Assembly: GCA_934716785.1 (NCBI GenBank) | Contig: CAKUYM010000013.1 | Span: 1-33,426 of the forward strand | Reading direction: 5' to 3' | DNA: 33,426 bases | Source of the DNA: an uncultured Bacteroides sp. | Lineage (GTDB): Bacteria > Bacteroidota > Bacteroidia > Bacteroidales > Bacteroidaceae | In this document: positions 15,952-24,842 of the stretch, one piece after another | Layout of the letters: the number at the start of each line of letters is the position of its first letter | Position numbering within the stretch: the first letter of the stretch is position 1 | The notes under the pieces: generated by a model | Seen by the model: the letters and a program-made list of their open reading frames with translations, nothing else | The model's database searches: none | Told to the model about the DNA's origin: nothing | Program-made: the position numbers and the translations under genes

Positions 15952-18261
15952 ATGAAAACAACACTTCGAATAGCTGCCGCAGAACTCAGATACCTGTTCT
16001 GCTCACCGGTGGCATGGCTTATATTAGTCATCTTTTCAGTGCAAGTAGGCATCACCTTTACCGATGCTTTCATGCGCCAAGCACAAGGAATAGCGATGGG
16101 GTACAGTTTGTGGCAAGCCACCAGCTCCATCTTCACAGGATGGAGAGGTATATTCCCCACTTATCTGCCCAACCTCTATCTTTATATACCTCTGCTCACC
16201 ATGGCGCTTATGAGCCGTGAATACAGCAGCGGTTCCATCAAATTGCTTTTCTCGTCACCTATCAACGACAGGCAGATTATTTTGGGCAAGTATCTTTCAG
16301 TATTGATTTATAACTTGGTGCTGATTCTCCCCCTGCTCATCATCACCGTATTCTGCGGGTTCACTATCAAGGATGCAGACGTGCCGTTGATTCTGACAGG
16401 TGTCTTGGGTATCTACCTGCTTATTTCCGCCTATGCCGCCATCGGCCTCTTCATGTCGAGCATCACGCAATATCAGGTAGTGGCAGCCGTAGGTACACTC
16501 ATCGTGCTGGCAGCCCTCAACTATGTGGGAGCTGTGGGACGTGATTATGAATTGGTGCGCGACATCACCTATTGGCTCTCCATTTCAGGACGTGCCCACC
16601 AGTTTATAGATGGTATGATATGCAGCGAGGACGTGCTTTACTTCCTCATCGTGATAGCTTTGTTTATCACTCTTTCCATTGAAAGACTCCACACCCGCCA
16701 CAAAAAGAACACCCCCGCCAAGACTTGGGGCATGTATGCGGGCACCATCGTAGCAGCCCTGTTCTTTGGATATATCTCTTCATTGCCTGTCTGCAAGTTC
16801 TATTATGACGCTACCGCAGTCAAATCGAACACACTGACACAAGAAAGCCAAGACATCATGAAGAAGATAGACGGCGACTTGAAGATCACGACTTACGTCA
16901 ACCTGCTCGACCGTGACGTGTACTCCGGACTGCCGCGTATGCGCAACGAAGACCAAGAGAGATTTGAACGCTACATCCGTTTCAAACCGGACATCAAGAT
17001 GGAGTATGTGTATTATTGGGACCAATCCACCAACCCGTCGAGCAGCGAGCAGTTCTTCCCCGAAGGGCTGAGCCTGCAAGAGAAGGCTCAGCGCATGGCG
17101 AAGACCATGAATATCAACTACAACATGTTCCTCACGCCCGACAAGATGAAGGAGGTGCTGGACCTGACTCCCGAAGGACACCGTTTCATCCGACTGATAG
17201 AGAGAGGAAACGGACAGAAGTCTTACCTCCGCCTGTATGACGACAATCAGAAATTCCCGTCGGAGACTGAAATCTCGGCTGCGTTGAAACGCTTTGTCGT
17301 AAAATCACCAAAGGTGGCTTTCCTCACCGGACATGGCATGCGTGACATCAAGAGTACGGGCGACCGCGGCTACAGCCGGTTTGCACAAGATATTTATTTC
17401 CGCTACTCACTGGAGAATCAGGGATTCGATGTAGATACTTGCTCACTTGCCGCCGGTGACATTCCGGAAGACATAGACATCGTGGTGCTTGCCGACCTGC
17501 GCAGCCCGTTGTCTGAGGTAGAAAGCCAACACTTGGAGAACTACATCAACCGTGGAGGCAACCTGTTCATCTTGGGAGATGTGCGCCGTCAGGAGGCGAT
17601 GAACTCCATTGTGGGACAGTTCGGCGTTTCCTTCTGCCCCGGCACATTGGTTTCTGACGTGAGAGAGGACAGTTCCGAGAATCCCTCACTGCTTATCGCG
17701 CATATCACCAAGGAGGCTGCCGATAACTTCAAGACTTACGAACGTCCGAGAGAATACGGACAGATTGTGACTATGCCCGAGGCTGCGGGATTGCAGTTTG
17801 ACGCATCCAAAGGCTTCCAGATGATTCCTATCCTAAGCAGTGACAGTACTTACTGGAACGAACTGCAGACCACCAACTTCGTAGACAGCATCCCCGTCTG
17901 CAACGAGGCGAGCGGAGAAGTGAAAAAGGCCTACACCACTGCCATGGCTCTGCACCGCCAGATAAACGGCAAAGACCAACGCATCGTTATCACGGGTGAT
18001 GCCGACTGCGTGAGCAATGGTGAATTCGGACGCAGCCACGGAGGATACAGTTCTACCAACTTCACTGTCGTGGTAGGCACGTTCCGCTGGCTCTCTTACG
18101 ATGAATATCCGCTGAACACAGAACGTCCGAGAGCTGAGGATACTGACTTGAACATTACCAAGAACACCTTCAAGTGGGTGAGATATGGTTTCTACATTGT
18201 TTACCCGCTGTTGCTGGTAATCATCGGAGTGACAATCCGTATCCGCAGAAAGAGAAACTAA
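15952..18261 (+). CDS. Fused GldF-GldG-like ABC-2 membrane protein, copy 1
   Basis: This 769-aa protein joins two parts that are separate genes in gliding Bacteroidetes. Residues 1-250 are an ABC-2 permease with about six membrane helices and the typical REYSSGSIKLLFSSPI segment. After a further helix (about 262-282) there is a large extracytoplasmic GldG-like domain (about 290-735) with KSNTLTQES, a TYVNLLDRD strand, PKVAFLTGHGMRDI, a Rossmann-like IDIVVLADLRSPL segment and GGNLFILGDV. One final helix (about 742-762) and a basic tail anchor it. It follows its ATPase gene by 71 nt. The transported substrate is unknown; ABC-2 systems mostly export, and the large outer domain may bind a polymer or protein. 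Confidence 0.88.
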   Translation: MKTTLRIAAAELRYLFCSPVAWLILVIFSVQVGITFTDAFMRQAQGIAMGYSLWQATSSIFTGWRGIFPTYLPNLYLYIPLLTMALMSREYSSGSIKLLFSSPINDRQIILGKYLSVLIYNLVLILPLLIITVFCGFTIKDADVPLILTGVLGIYLLISAYAAIGLFMSSITQYQVVAAVGTLIVLAALNYVGAVGRDYELVRDITYWLSISGRAHQFIDGMICSEDVLYFLIVIALFITLSIERLHTRHKKNTPAKTWGMYAGTIVAALFFGYISSLPVCKFYYDATAVKSNTLTQESQDIMKKIDGDLKITTYVNLLDRDVYSGLPRMRNEDQERFERYIRFKPDIKMEYVYYWDQSTNPSSSEQFFPEGLSLQEKAQRMAKTMNINYNMFLTPDKMKEVLDLTPEGHRFIRLIERGNGQKSYLRLYDDNQKFPSETEISAALKRFVVKSPKVAFLTGHGMRDIKSTGDRGYSRFAQDIYFRYSLENQGFDVDTCSLAAGDIPEDIDIVVLADLRSPLSEVESQHLENYINRGGNLFILGDVRRQEAMNSIVGQFGVSFCPGTLVSDVREDSSENPSLLIAHITKEAADNFKTYERPREYGQIVTMPEAAGLQFDASKGFQMIPILSSDSTYWNELQTTNFVDSIPVCNEASGEVKKAYTTAMALHRQINGKDQRIVITGDADCVSNGEFGRSHGGYSSTNFTVVVGTFRWLSYDEYPLNTERPRAEDTDLNITKNTFKWVRYGFYIVYPLLLVIIGVTIRIRRKRN

Positions 18262-18293
18262 AACCAGAACACACTAAAACGTATATATCCAAT

Positions 18294-19250
18294 ATGGAAG
18301 AACCAATTGTAAGAGTAGAACACCTTTCGCACCGTTATAGTGTGGATTGGGCGATTCGCGATATCAACTTTGAGGTAAAGAATAAAGGAATTTTCGGTCT
18401 GTCGGGTTCCAACGGAGCCGGAAAGTCCACCACCATGAATATTATTTGTGGCGTACTGAACCAAACCGAAGGAAATGTCTACATCAACGGCATCAACCTG
18501 CGCGAAAATCCGGTAGAAGCGAAGAAGTTTATCGGTTTCCTGCCGCAACGTCCGCCGTTGTATCCCGATTTGAGCGTGGAAGAGTATCTGACCTATTGCG
18601 CCAACTTGCGCTTAATGAACGAGGCAGATATTCCGCAGGCTGTAGAACGCGCCATGGAGCGTTGCAGCATCACTCACTTCCGCGAACGCCTGCTGCGCAA
18701 CCTCTCCGGAGGATACCAGCAACGTGTGGGCATTGCGCAAGCCATCGTGCACCAGCCCAAATTTGTGGTACTGGACGAACCGACCAACGGACTTGACCCC
18801 AACCAGATTGTGGAAATACGCAACCTGATTAAAGAGATTGCCACAGACCACGCCGTGATGCTCTCCACCCACATCCTGCCGGAAGTGGAAGCTACTTGCG
18901 ACGAAATACGCATGGTGGAGAACGGACATATCGTATTCTCCGGTACCATCGACGATTTCAACAACTACGTGGCTCCTACTTCGTTCAAACTTGCCTTAGA
19001 AAAAGAGGTGAATCCGGAAGAGCTGAAAACCGCAGGCGCTACGGCAGTAGAAGCCTTGGGCGACAACAGCTACCGCATCCATTACGATGCGTCCAACAAG
19101 GACATCACCGAGAAGTTCATCGCAATGGACGTTGAACGGCACTGGGGACTGAAAGAGATACGCATCGAGCGTCTCTCTCTGAACGAGATATTCGCACGTC
19201 TCTCCGGCAAAGTAAAAGCCGAAGGGCAATCCAATCAATCAAACTCTTGA
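18294..19250 (+). CDS. GldA-like ABC transporter ATP-binding protein, copy 2
   Basis: This 318-aa ATPase is a close paralogue of the one 3.3 kb upstream; long stretches match residue for residue, such as AIRDIN and GINLRENPVEAKK. Walker A GSNGAGKST (38-46), LSGGYQQR (137-144), VVLDEP and STHIL are intact. One difference is GLSGSN in place of GLLGSN just before Walker A. A longer frame exists upstream, but the ATG chosen here aligns with the first copy (MEEPIVRVEH versus MTEPIVRIEH) and lies 32 nt after the preceding stop. C-terminal regions differ more than the core, so the two ATPases probably serve their own permeases. Both could also form a heterodimer. Confidence 0.92.
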   Translation: MEEPIVRVEHLSHRYSVDWAIRDINFEVKNKGIFGLSGSNGAGKSTTMNIICGVLNQTEGNVYINGINLRENPVEAKKFIGFLPQRPPLYPDLSVEEYLTYCANLRLMNEADIPQAVERAMERCSITHFRERLLRNLSGGYQQRVGIAQAIVHQPKFVVLDEPTNGLDPNQIVEIRNLIKEIATDHAVMLSTHILPEVEATCDEIRMVENGHIVFSGTIDDFNNYVAPTSFKLALEKEVNPEELKTAGATAVEALGDNSYRIHYDASNKDITEKFIAMDVERHWGLKEIRIERLSLNEIFARLSGKVKAEGQSNQSNS

Positions 19251-19266
19251 AAGCAATAAAATCATT

Positions 19267-21567
19267 ATGAAGACAACATGGAAAATAGCCTCGGCTGAGC
19301 TGAAGAGTCTTTTCAGCTCGCCTATCGCATGGCTGATTCTTATCATATTCACTTTCCAGGCAGGACTGGCCATGAGTGACAATATCAGCGATGAAATTCG
19401 GCATATCGCACTCTACGGGCACGGCTACCACCTGACCGGTTCCATTCTGACACGCGACGGCGGCAGTGTATTCTCGGAGATGCTGAACAACCTTTATCTC
19501 TACATCCCGCTGCTCACCATGGGACTGATGAGTAAGGAATATAGCAGCGGCTCCATCAAACTGCTGTATTCATCGCCCATTACCAACGCTCAGATTATAT
19601 TCGGCAAATACATCTCAATGCTGGCTTATTCGGCTGTGCTCATGCTCATTCTTTTGGTGTTCATCTTCTTTGGTGCCGCCACTATCGATAATTTTGACTA
19701 TGCACACGCATTCACCGCTTTGCTGGGTATATTCCTGCTCACCTGCGCTTACGCCGCCATCGGTTTGTTCATGTCCACCATCACCGCCTATCAGGTAGTG
19801 GCCGCTGTGGGCACGCTCACCATCCTGGCACTGCTCAACTACGTGCAGAGAGTGGGACAGGATTATGACTTTATACGCGACATCACCTATTGGCTGTCAT
19901 TGTCCGGACGCTCCAGACAATTCCTCGAAGGTATGATTTGCAGTGGAGACATCCTCTACTTCATCATTGTCATCGGGCTGTTCCTCAGCCTTTCCATTCT
20001 CAAGTTGCGTTTCGACCGCACCATCGTACACAGTGCCTGCAAAATCGGCATCTACGGATGTGTGGTAATAGCCACACTCGCGCTGGGATACATCACCTCC
20101 CGCCCCACGATGATCGTTTATCATGACTCCACCGCCACCAAGTCGAACACACTGACACCTCCCAGCCAGGAGGTTGTGAAACTGCTCGACGGCGACCTCT
20201 CCATCACTACTTACGTGAACCTTCTTGACGAGAACTACAGCACCGGATTGCCTTCACAGCGCAACTGGGACATGATGCAGTTCAATCAGTATATCCGCTT
20301 CAAACCGGAAACGAAGATGCGCTACGTGTACTACTGGCACCACACCAGCAACCCGTCGCTCTATGCCAACAATCCCAACGCAACAGACGAGGAGATTGCC
20401 AAGAAATTGTGCGAGGCACACGACCTCGATTACGATATGTTCATGACCGACAAAGAGATTGAGAAGATAATCGACCTGAGTGACGAAGACTGGCATTTTG
20501 TACGTATCATCGAGTCAGCCAACGGAAAGACAGCTCGTCTGCGTATCTACAATGACAACCAACGCTCGCCGAGCGAAACGGAAATTACCGCCGCCTTGAA
20601 GCAGATGGTGATGAAAACCCCGAAAGTAGCCTTCCTGACAGGCCACGGTGAACGTGACATCTATAAAGGCGGTGACCGCGAATTCGGTGCTTTCGCCATC
20701 AACCTCACTTTCCGCCAGGCATTGGTGAACCAAGGATACAAGGTTATCGTAGTGAACCCCGACGAAGAGGAGATCCCGGAAGATGTGGACATCATCGTGT
20801 TGGCCGATCCGCGTAGCGCTTATAACGAGACAGCGACCGAGCGTTTCAATAAATTTATAGCCAAAGGGGGCAACGCACTCATCATGGGTGATGTGGCTCA
20901 CCAGTCTTTCATCAACCCGTTGGTAGCACCGTTGGGCATCTCTTTCGACCAAGGTATCTTGGTGCAGCCGTCGCCCAACTACCCCGCCAACATGCTGATT
21001 CTCGACCCCACAGAAAGTGCCATGAAGAGAAGCAGAGGCTATTATACTCAATACCGCTGGGGCAGAAAATTCATCTTCCAAGGAGCTGTGGGTATCACAC
21101 AGAACGAAAATGTGGCAGCATTCAACGACAGCATTCTGTTTGCCACTCCGTCCAAAGGAGCTTGGAACGAGTTGCAGACTACCGACTTCATCGACGACAA
21201 ACCGACGATCGATCCTGCAACAGAGAAAGAAGATTCCATTCCCGTTGCTATACGCCTCACACGCAAAGTGGGAGAAAAGGAACAGCGCATCCTCGTGTTC
21301 GGTGATGCCGACTGTATCGGAAACGGAGAGCTGACTTCCAGCCGCTTGGATCTGCAAGGAGGCAACTTCGCCATCATCACCGAATCTTTCAGTGACCTGT
21401 CGTATGGCGAACTGCCGGTAGACACAAGCCGTCCGCGCCCGAAAGACGACACGCTGCGCATCGACCAAGGTGCCAATATTTGGGTGAAGGTATTCTTCAT
21501 GGGAGTCTTCCCCGGCAGCTTGCTCATCGCCTACCTCATCCTGTGGTGGAAACGGAGAAGGAAATAA
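19267..21567 (+). CDS. Fused GldF-GldG-like ABC-2 membrane protein, copy 2
   Basis: The 766-aa paralogue of copy 1 keeps the same plan: ABC-2 permease (1-250, with SKEYSSGSIKLLYSSPI), a helix near 260-280, a GldG-like outer domain (about 290-730, with KSNTLTPPS, VAFLTGHGERDI, VDIIVLADPRSAY, GGNALIMGDVAHQSF) and a last helix followed by WWKRRRK. It begins 16 nt after its ATPase. The outer domains of the two copies diverge most between about 350 and 400 and after about 560, which may reflect different ligands or partners. The end of this gene lies only 114 nt before a susC-type gene on the same strand, with no clear promoter between them. Confidence 0.88.
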   Translation: MKTTWKIASAELKSLFSSPIAWLILIIFTFQAGLAMSDNISDEIRHIALYGHGYHLTGSILTRDGGSVFSEMLNNLYLYIPLLTMGLMSKEYSSGSIKLLYSSPITNAQIIFGKYISMLAYSAVLMLILLVFIFFGAATIDNFDYAHAFTALLGIFLLTCAYAAIGLFMSTITAYQVVAAVGTLTILALLNYVQRVGQDYDFIRDITYWLSLSGRSRQFLEGMICSGDILYFIIVIGLFLSLSILKLRFDRTIVHSACKIGIYGCVVIATLALGYITSRPTMIVYHDSTATKSNTLTPPSQEVVKLLDGDLSITTYVNLLDENYSTGLPSQRNWDMMQFNQYIRFKPETKMRYVYYWHHTSNPSLYANNPNATDEEIAKKLCEAHDLDYDMFMTDKEIEKIIDLSDEDWHFVRIIESANGKTARLRIYNDNQRSPSETEITAALKQMVMKTPKVAFLTGHGERDIYKGGDREFGAFAINLTFRQALVNQGYKVIVVNPDEEEIPEDVDIIVLADPRSAYNETATERFNKFIAKGGNALIMGDVAHQSFINPLVAPLGISFDQGILVQPSPNYPANMLILDPTESAMKRSRGYYTQYRWGRKFIFQGAVGITQNENVAAFNDSILFATPSKGAWNELQTTDFIDDKPTIDPATEKEDSIPVAIRLTRKVGEKEQRILVFGDADCIGNGELTSSRLDLQGGNFAIITESFSDLSYGELPVDTSRPRPKDDTLRIDQGANIWVKVFFMGVFPGSLLIAYLILWWKRRRK

Positions 21568-21592
21568 GTAAGATTAATATTGTTTTTTTAAC

Positions 21593-21644
21593 GAGGGGAA
21601 CAGAGAAAGGATAACATCACAAATACAAATTTCATATTCCCCTC
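21593..21644 (+). other. Inverted repeat between the ABC modules and susC
   Basis: GAGGGGAA (21593-21600) and TTCCCCTC (21637-21644) form a perfect 8-bp stem around a 36-nt AT-rich loop. The T-run that follows starts about 25 nt later, so this is not a standard intrinsic terminator. It could be an attenuating or stabilising structure, or an RNA processing site that sets different levels for the two halves of a long transcript. Confidence 0.4.
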
Positions 21645-21681
21645 CTATAGAGAGTTATTGTTTAATTAGTTTTTTTGTTTT

Positions 21682-24600
21682 ATGAGAAACAAACGGAAAA
21701 TTCTGGTACGATGCTTATTGGCCGGAATGCTGCTTACAGCCGCTTCGCCCGCTGTATGGGCTGCGAACGAAGGCACAGCCGCACATCCCGCACCGCAAGC
21801 ATCGAACGTACGAACAATCACCGGACGGGTGATTGATGCAGACGGGCACACGTTACCGGGGGCTACCATCTTACTGAAGGGTGCCACCAAAGGAGTAATC
21901 AGCGACATGGACGGTAAATTCTTTATCGACGTGCCCGACAAGGACGTAACCTTGCAAATTTCATACATCGGTATGGAAACGCAAGAAGTTAAAGTCCCGA
22001 AGAACAAGAAAGAGGTGACTATCACCTTGAAAGAGAACACTCATGAAATTAACGAAGTGGTGGTGACCGGATATGCCAACTTGAAAAAGGAGAGCTTCAC
22101 CGGAAACGCAGTAACCATCAAGAAAGACGAACTGCAAAAGGTATCACAAAGCAATGTGATTGCCGCTATCCAGGCATTCGATCCTTCTTTCCGTATCGCC
22201 GAGAACAGTGCATGGGGTTCGGACCCGAACTCACTGCCTGAGGTATATATCCGTGGTAAGTCCGGTATCGGTATCAAGGAACTGGATGTGGACGTGACAT
22301 CCAAGTCTTCTTTGAAAAACAATCCGAACTTGCCGACATTCATCATGGATGGTTTTGAAATCAGCGTAACCAAGCTTTACGATATGGACCCCTCGCGCAT
22401 CGAGAGCGTCACTATCCTGAAGGATGCCGCTGCCACTGCCATTTATGGTTCGAGAGCTGCCAACGGTGTGGTTGTCATCACTACCGTCACTCCCAAGCCG
22501 GGAAAACTGAATGTGTCTTACAGTCTGACCGGTGAAGTGGAAATGCCCGACTTGAGCGACTACCACCTGCTCAATGCCAGAGAAAAACTGGAAGCCGAAC
22601 GCATAGCCGGAGCTTTCGACGCATCCATCATGAACACCAGCAACCAGACTGAACTGGACAAGCTGTACTATCAGAAGCTCTACAACGTGCAGAACGGCGT
22701 AGATACTTACTGGCTGAGCCAGCCCCTCCGCACTTCGCTCAACACCAACCACAGTCTTTACATCGACGGAGGTTCGGACCAGTTGCGCTTTGGCGTGGAG
22801 CTGAACCTGAACAACGACAAAGGTGTAATGAAAGGATCCGAACGTAACGTTTGGGGAGCAGGTGCCTACATCCAATATACAATCAACAAGTTGGTGGTAC
22901 GCAACCACTTCACCTACGACGTGAACCGTTCTAAGGAATCTCCTTACGGCACATTCTCCGACTACACCAAGCAGTTGCCTTACGATGTATTCAAGGATGA
23001 TAACGGAAAGTATCTTGAGAAATTGCCGACTTGGGGTAACAAGTTCTTCTCCGAGCAATACAACCCGCTTTACGAATCGACCTTGGGCAACTACAGCCGC
23101 TCGTCTTACGAACAAATCGTGAACAACCTGAGCTTGCAATGGAACTTCACTCACTACTTGCTGTTGAAGAGTACATTGGGCTTGACTCGTCAGTTCAACA
23201 AGTCGGAAAGTTTTATCGACCCGGCTTCGCAGAAGAACAGCACGCTGGCAACTGCAACCAATCTGACTTCCGGTGAGCTCAGTACTTCATCCGGGGATTT
23301 CTTCACATTGGACTGGCAGGCATCATTGGCATACAACCGTTTTATCAAAGAGCACAACATCAATGCTTCTATCGGTATCAACGTGATGGAAACAAAGAGC
23401 AACGGACTGAGCAGCCACTACCAGGGATTCCCTTCAGGCAACCTGAGCTCTCCCAACTATGCAGAACGTATCGTGAACAAGCCGACCAGTTCCGAAGAAC
23501 ACTCACGATTGATGGGTCTCATCGGTTTGATCAACTACAGCTTCCAGAACATATACCTGTTTGATGCCAGTATCCGTATGGATGGTTCTTCCAAATTCGG
23601 TTCAGAAAAGAAGTATGCTCCCTTCTGGAGCTTCGGTGCCGGTTTGAACATCCACAACTACAAGTTCATGCAGGACTTCGACAAGATAGACTTACTGAAG
23701 GTACGTGCCAGCTACGGACAGGTCGGTAAGGTGAACTTCGCTTCATACGATGCAAAGACGACCTATCGTCTCATCTCCGACCAATGGTATAAGACCGGAT
23801 ACGGAGCTACCCTCTACGCACTGGGTAACAAGAACCTGAAATGGGAAACGACCAACACACTGGATGTCGGTATGGAATTGAGCCTGCTGAGACGTCTGTT
23901 CTACTTCCGCGGCAGTTACTACGTCAAACGCACCGTAGACTGTATCAACTCCGTAACCATCCCGAGCCACACGGGTTTCACCACTTATATGGACAACATC
24001 GGTGAGATTGAGAACAAAGGATTCGAGTTGGATGTACAGAGCAACTTCATCCGCACCAAAGATTGGAATGTGACCGTGTTCGGCAACTTGGCTCACAACG
24101 ACAATAAGATCCTGAAGATTGCCGAAAGCTTGAAATCATACAACGACCGTGTAGACCAAGCATTGAACAGTCCCTACTCTACCGGAGTGGTAAAATCAAA
24201 GAGCTACCGTAAGTATCAGGAAGGCATTTCACAGTCGGCTATCTGGGCGATGAAGTCTTTGGGTATCGACCCTGCCAGCGGTCAGGAAATCTATCTGAAC
24301 CCTGACGGTACGGTCACCAAACACTGGGATTCGGCCAATCAGGTAATGGTAGGTGACGAAGAACCTGCCATCCAAGGTAGCTTCGGTCTGAACGTCACTT
24401 GGAAACGCTTCAGCCTCTATACTACTTTCATGTACGAATGCGGCGGACAACGCTACAACCAGACATTGGCGGACAAGGTGGAAGGTGTGGACATCCTGCG
24501 CGAGAACGTAGACTCACGCGTGCTCTCCGGACGTTGGAAAGCAGCCGGCGACTTGGCTCCTTACAAGGCCATACAGGTGAAGCCGAGTACAAGCGTCACT

Positions 24601-24831
24601 GTCACCAAAGCTACTTCACGCTTTGTGCAGGATTACAACTGGATGAATCTCAATTCTATCACACTGGAGTATGACTTCGAGCCTCAACTAATCAAATCTC
24701 TCGGTCTCAACATGCTCCGTTTGGGCATCGGTGCCAATGACTTGGCTCGCTGGTCCAGCGTCAAGCAAGAGAGAGGATTGAGCTATCCCTACTCCAAGAC
24801 CATCAATTTTTCACTTAAAGCAAGCTTCTAA
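21682..24831 (+). CDS. SusC/RagA-family TonB-dependent transporter (peptide-type locus)
   Basis: The 1049-aa outer-membrane transporter has a signal peptide (to about residue 27, VWA/A), a 15-residue linker, a carboxypeptidase-D-like domain (about 44-118; TITGRVIDADGHTLPGA, SYIGMETQEV), a TonB-box-like EVVVTGY (125-131), the plug with TFIMDGFEIS and AAATAIYGSRAANGVVVITT, and a barrel ending in SLKASF. It opens a set of susC, susD, DUF4843 and PKD-like genes. The same gene set occurs in B. thetaiotaomicron BT2261-2264, whose complex was crystallised with oligopeptide, so peptide import is a reasonable guess. Homology to that locus is judged by gene order and families, not by alignment. Confidence 0.96.
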   Translation: MRNKRKILVRCLLAGMLLTAASPAVWAANEGTAAHPAPQASNVRTITGRVIDADGHTLPGATILLKGATKGVISDMDGKFFIDVPDKDVTLQISYIGMETQEVKVPKNKKEVTITLKENTHEINEVVVTGYANLKKESFTGNAVTIKKDELQKVSQSNVIAAIQAFDPSFRIAENSAWGSDPNSLPEVYIRGKSGIGIKELDVDVTSKSSLKNNPNLPTFIMDGFEISVTKLYDMDPSRIESVTILKDAAATAIYGSRAANGVVVITTVTPKPGKLNVSYSLTGEVEMPDLSDYHLLNAREKLEAERIAGAFDASIMNTSNQTELDKLYYQKLYNVQNGVDTYWLSQPLRTSLNTNHSLYIDGGSDQLRFGVELNLNNDKGVMKGSERNVWGAGAYIQYTINKLVVRNHFTYDVNRSKESPYGTFSDYTKQLPYDVFKDDNGKYLEKLPTWGNKFFSEQYNPLYESTLGNYSRSSYEQIVNNLSLQWNFTHYLLLKSTLGLTRQFNKSESFIDPASQKNSTLATATNLTSGELSTSSGDFFTLDWQASLAYNRFIKEHNINASIGINVMETKSNGLSSHYQGFPSGNLSSPNYAERIVNKPTSSEEHSRLMGLIGLINYSFQNIYLFDASIRMDGSSKFGSEKKYAPFWSFGAGLNIHNYKFMQDFDKIDLLKVRASYGQVGKVNFASYDAKTTYRLISDQWYKTGYGATLYALGNKNLKWETTNTLDVGMELSLLRRLFYFRGSYYVKRTVDCINSVTIPSHTGFTTYMDNIGEIENKGFELDVQSNFIRTKDWNVTVFGNLAHNDNKILKIAESLKSYNDRVDQALNSPYSTGVVKSKSYRKYQEGISQSAIWAMKSLGIDPASGQEIYLNPDGTVTKHWDSANQVMVGDEEPAIQGSFGLNVTWKRFSLYTTFMYECGGQRYNQTLADKVEGVDILRENVDSRVLSGRWKAAGDLAPYKAIQVKPSTSVTVTKATSRFVQDYNWMNLNSITLEYDFEPQLIKSLGLNMLRLGIGANDLARWSSVKQERGLSYPYSKTINFSLKASF

Positions 24832-24842
24832 TCCGAGAAATT

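Noticed and set aside
20515..21468. 317-codon minus-strand frame opposite the second GldF-GldG-like gene
   Set aside because: Shadow frame; the plus-strand gene is supported by its paralogue 3.3 kb upstream.
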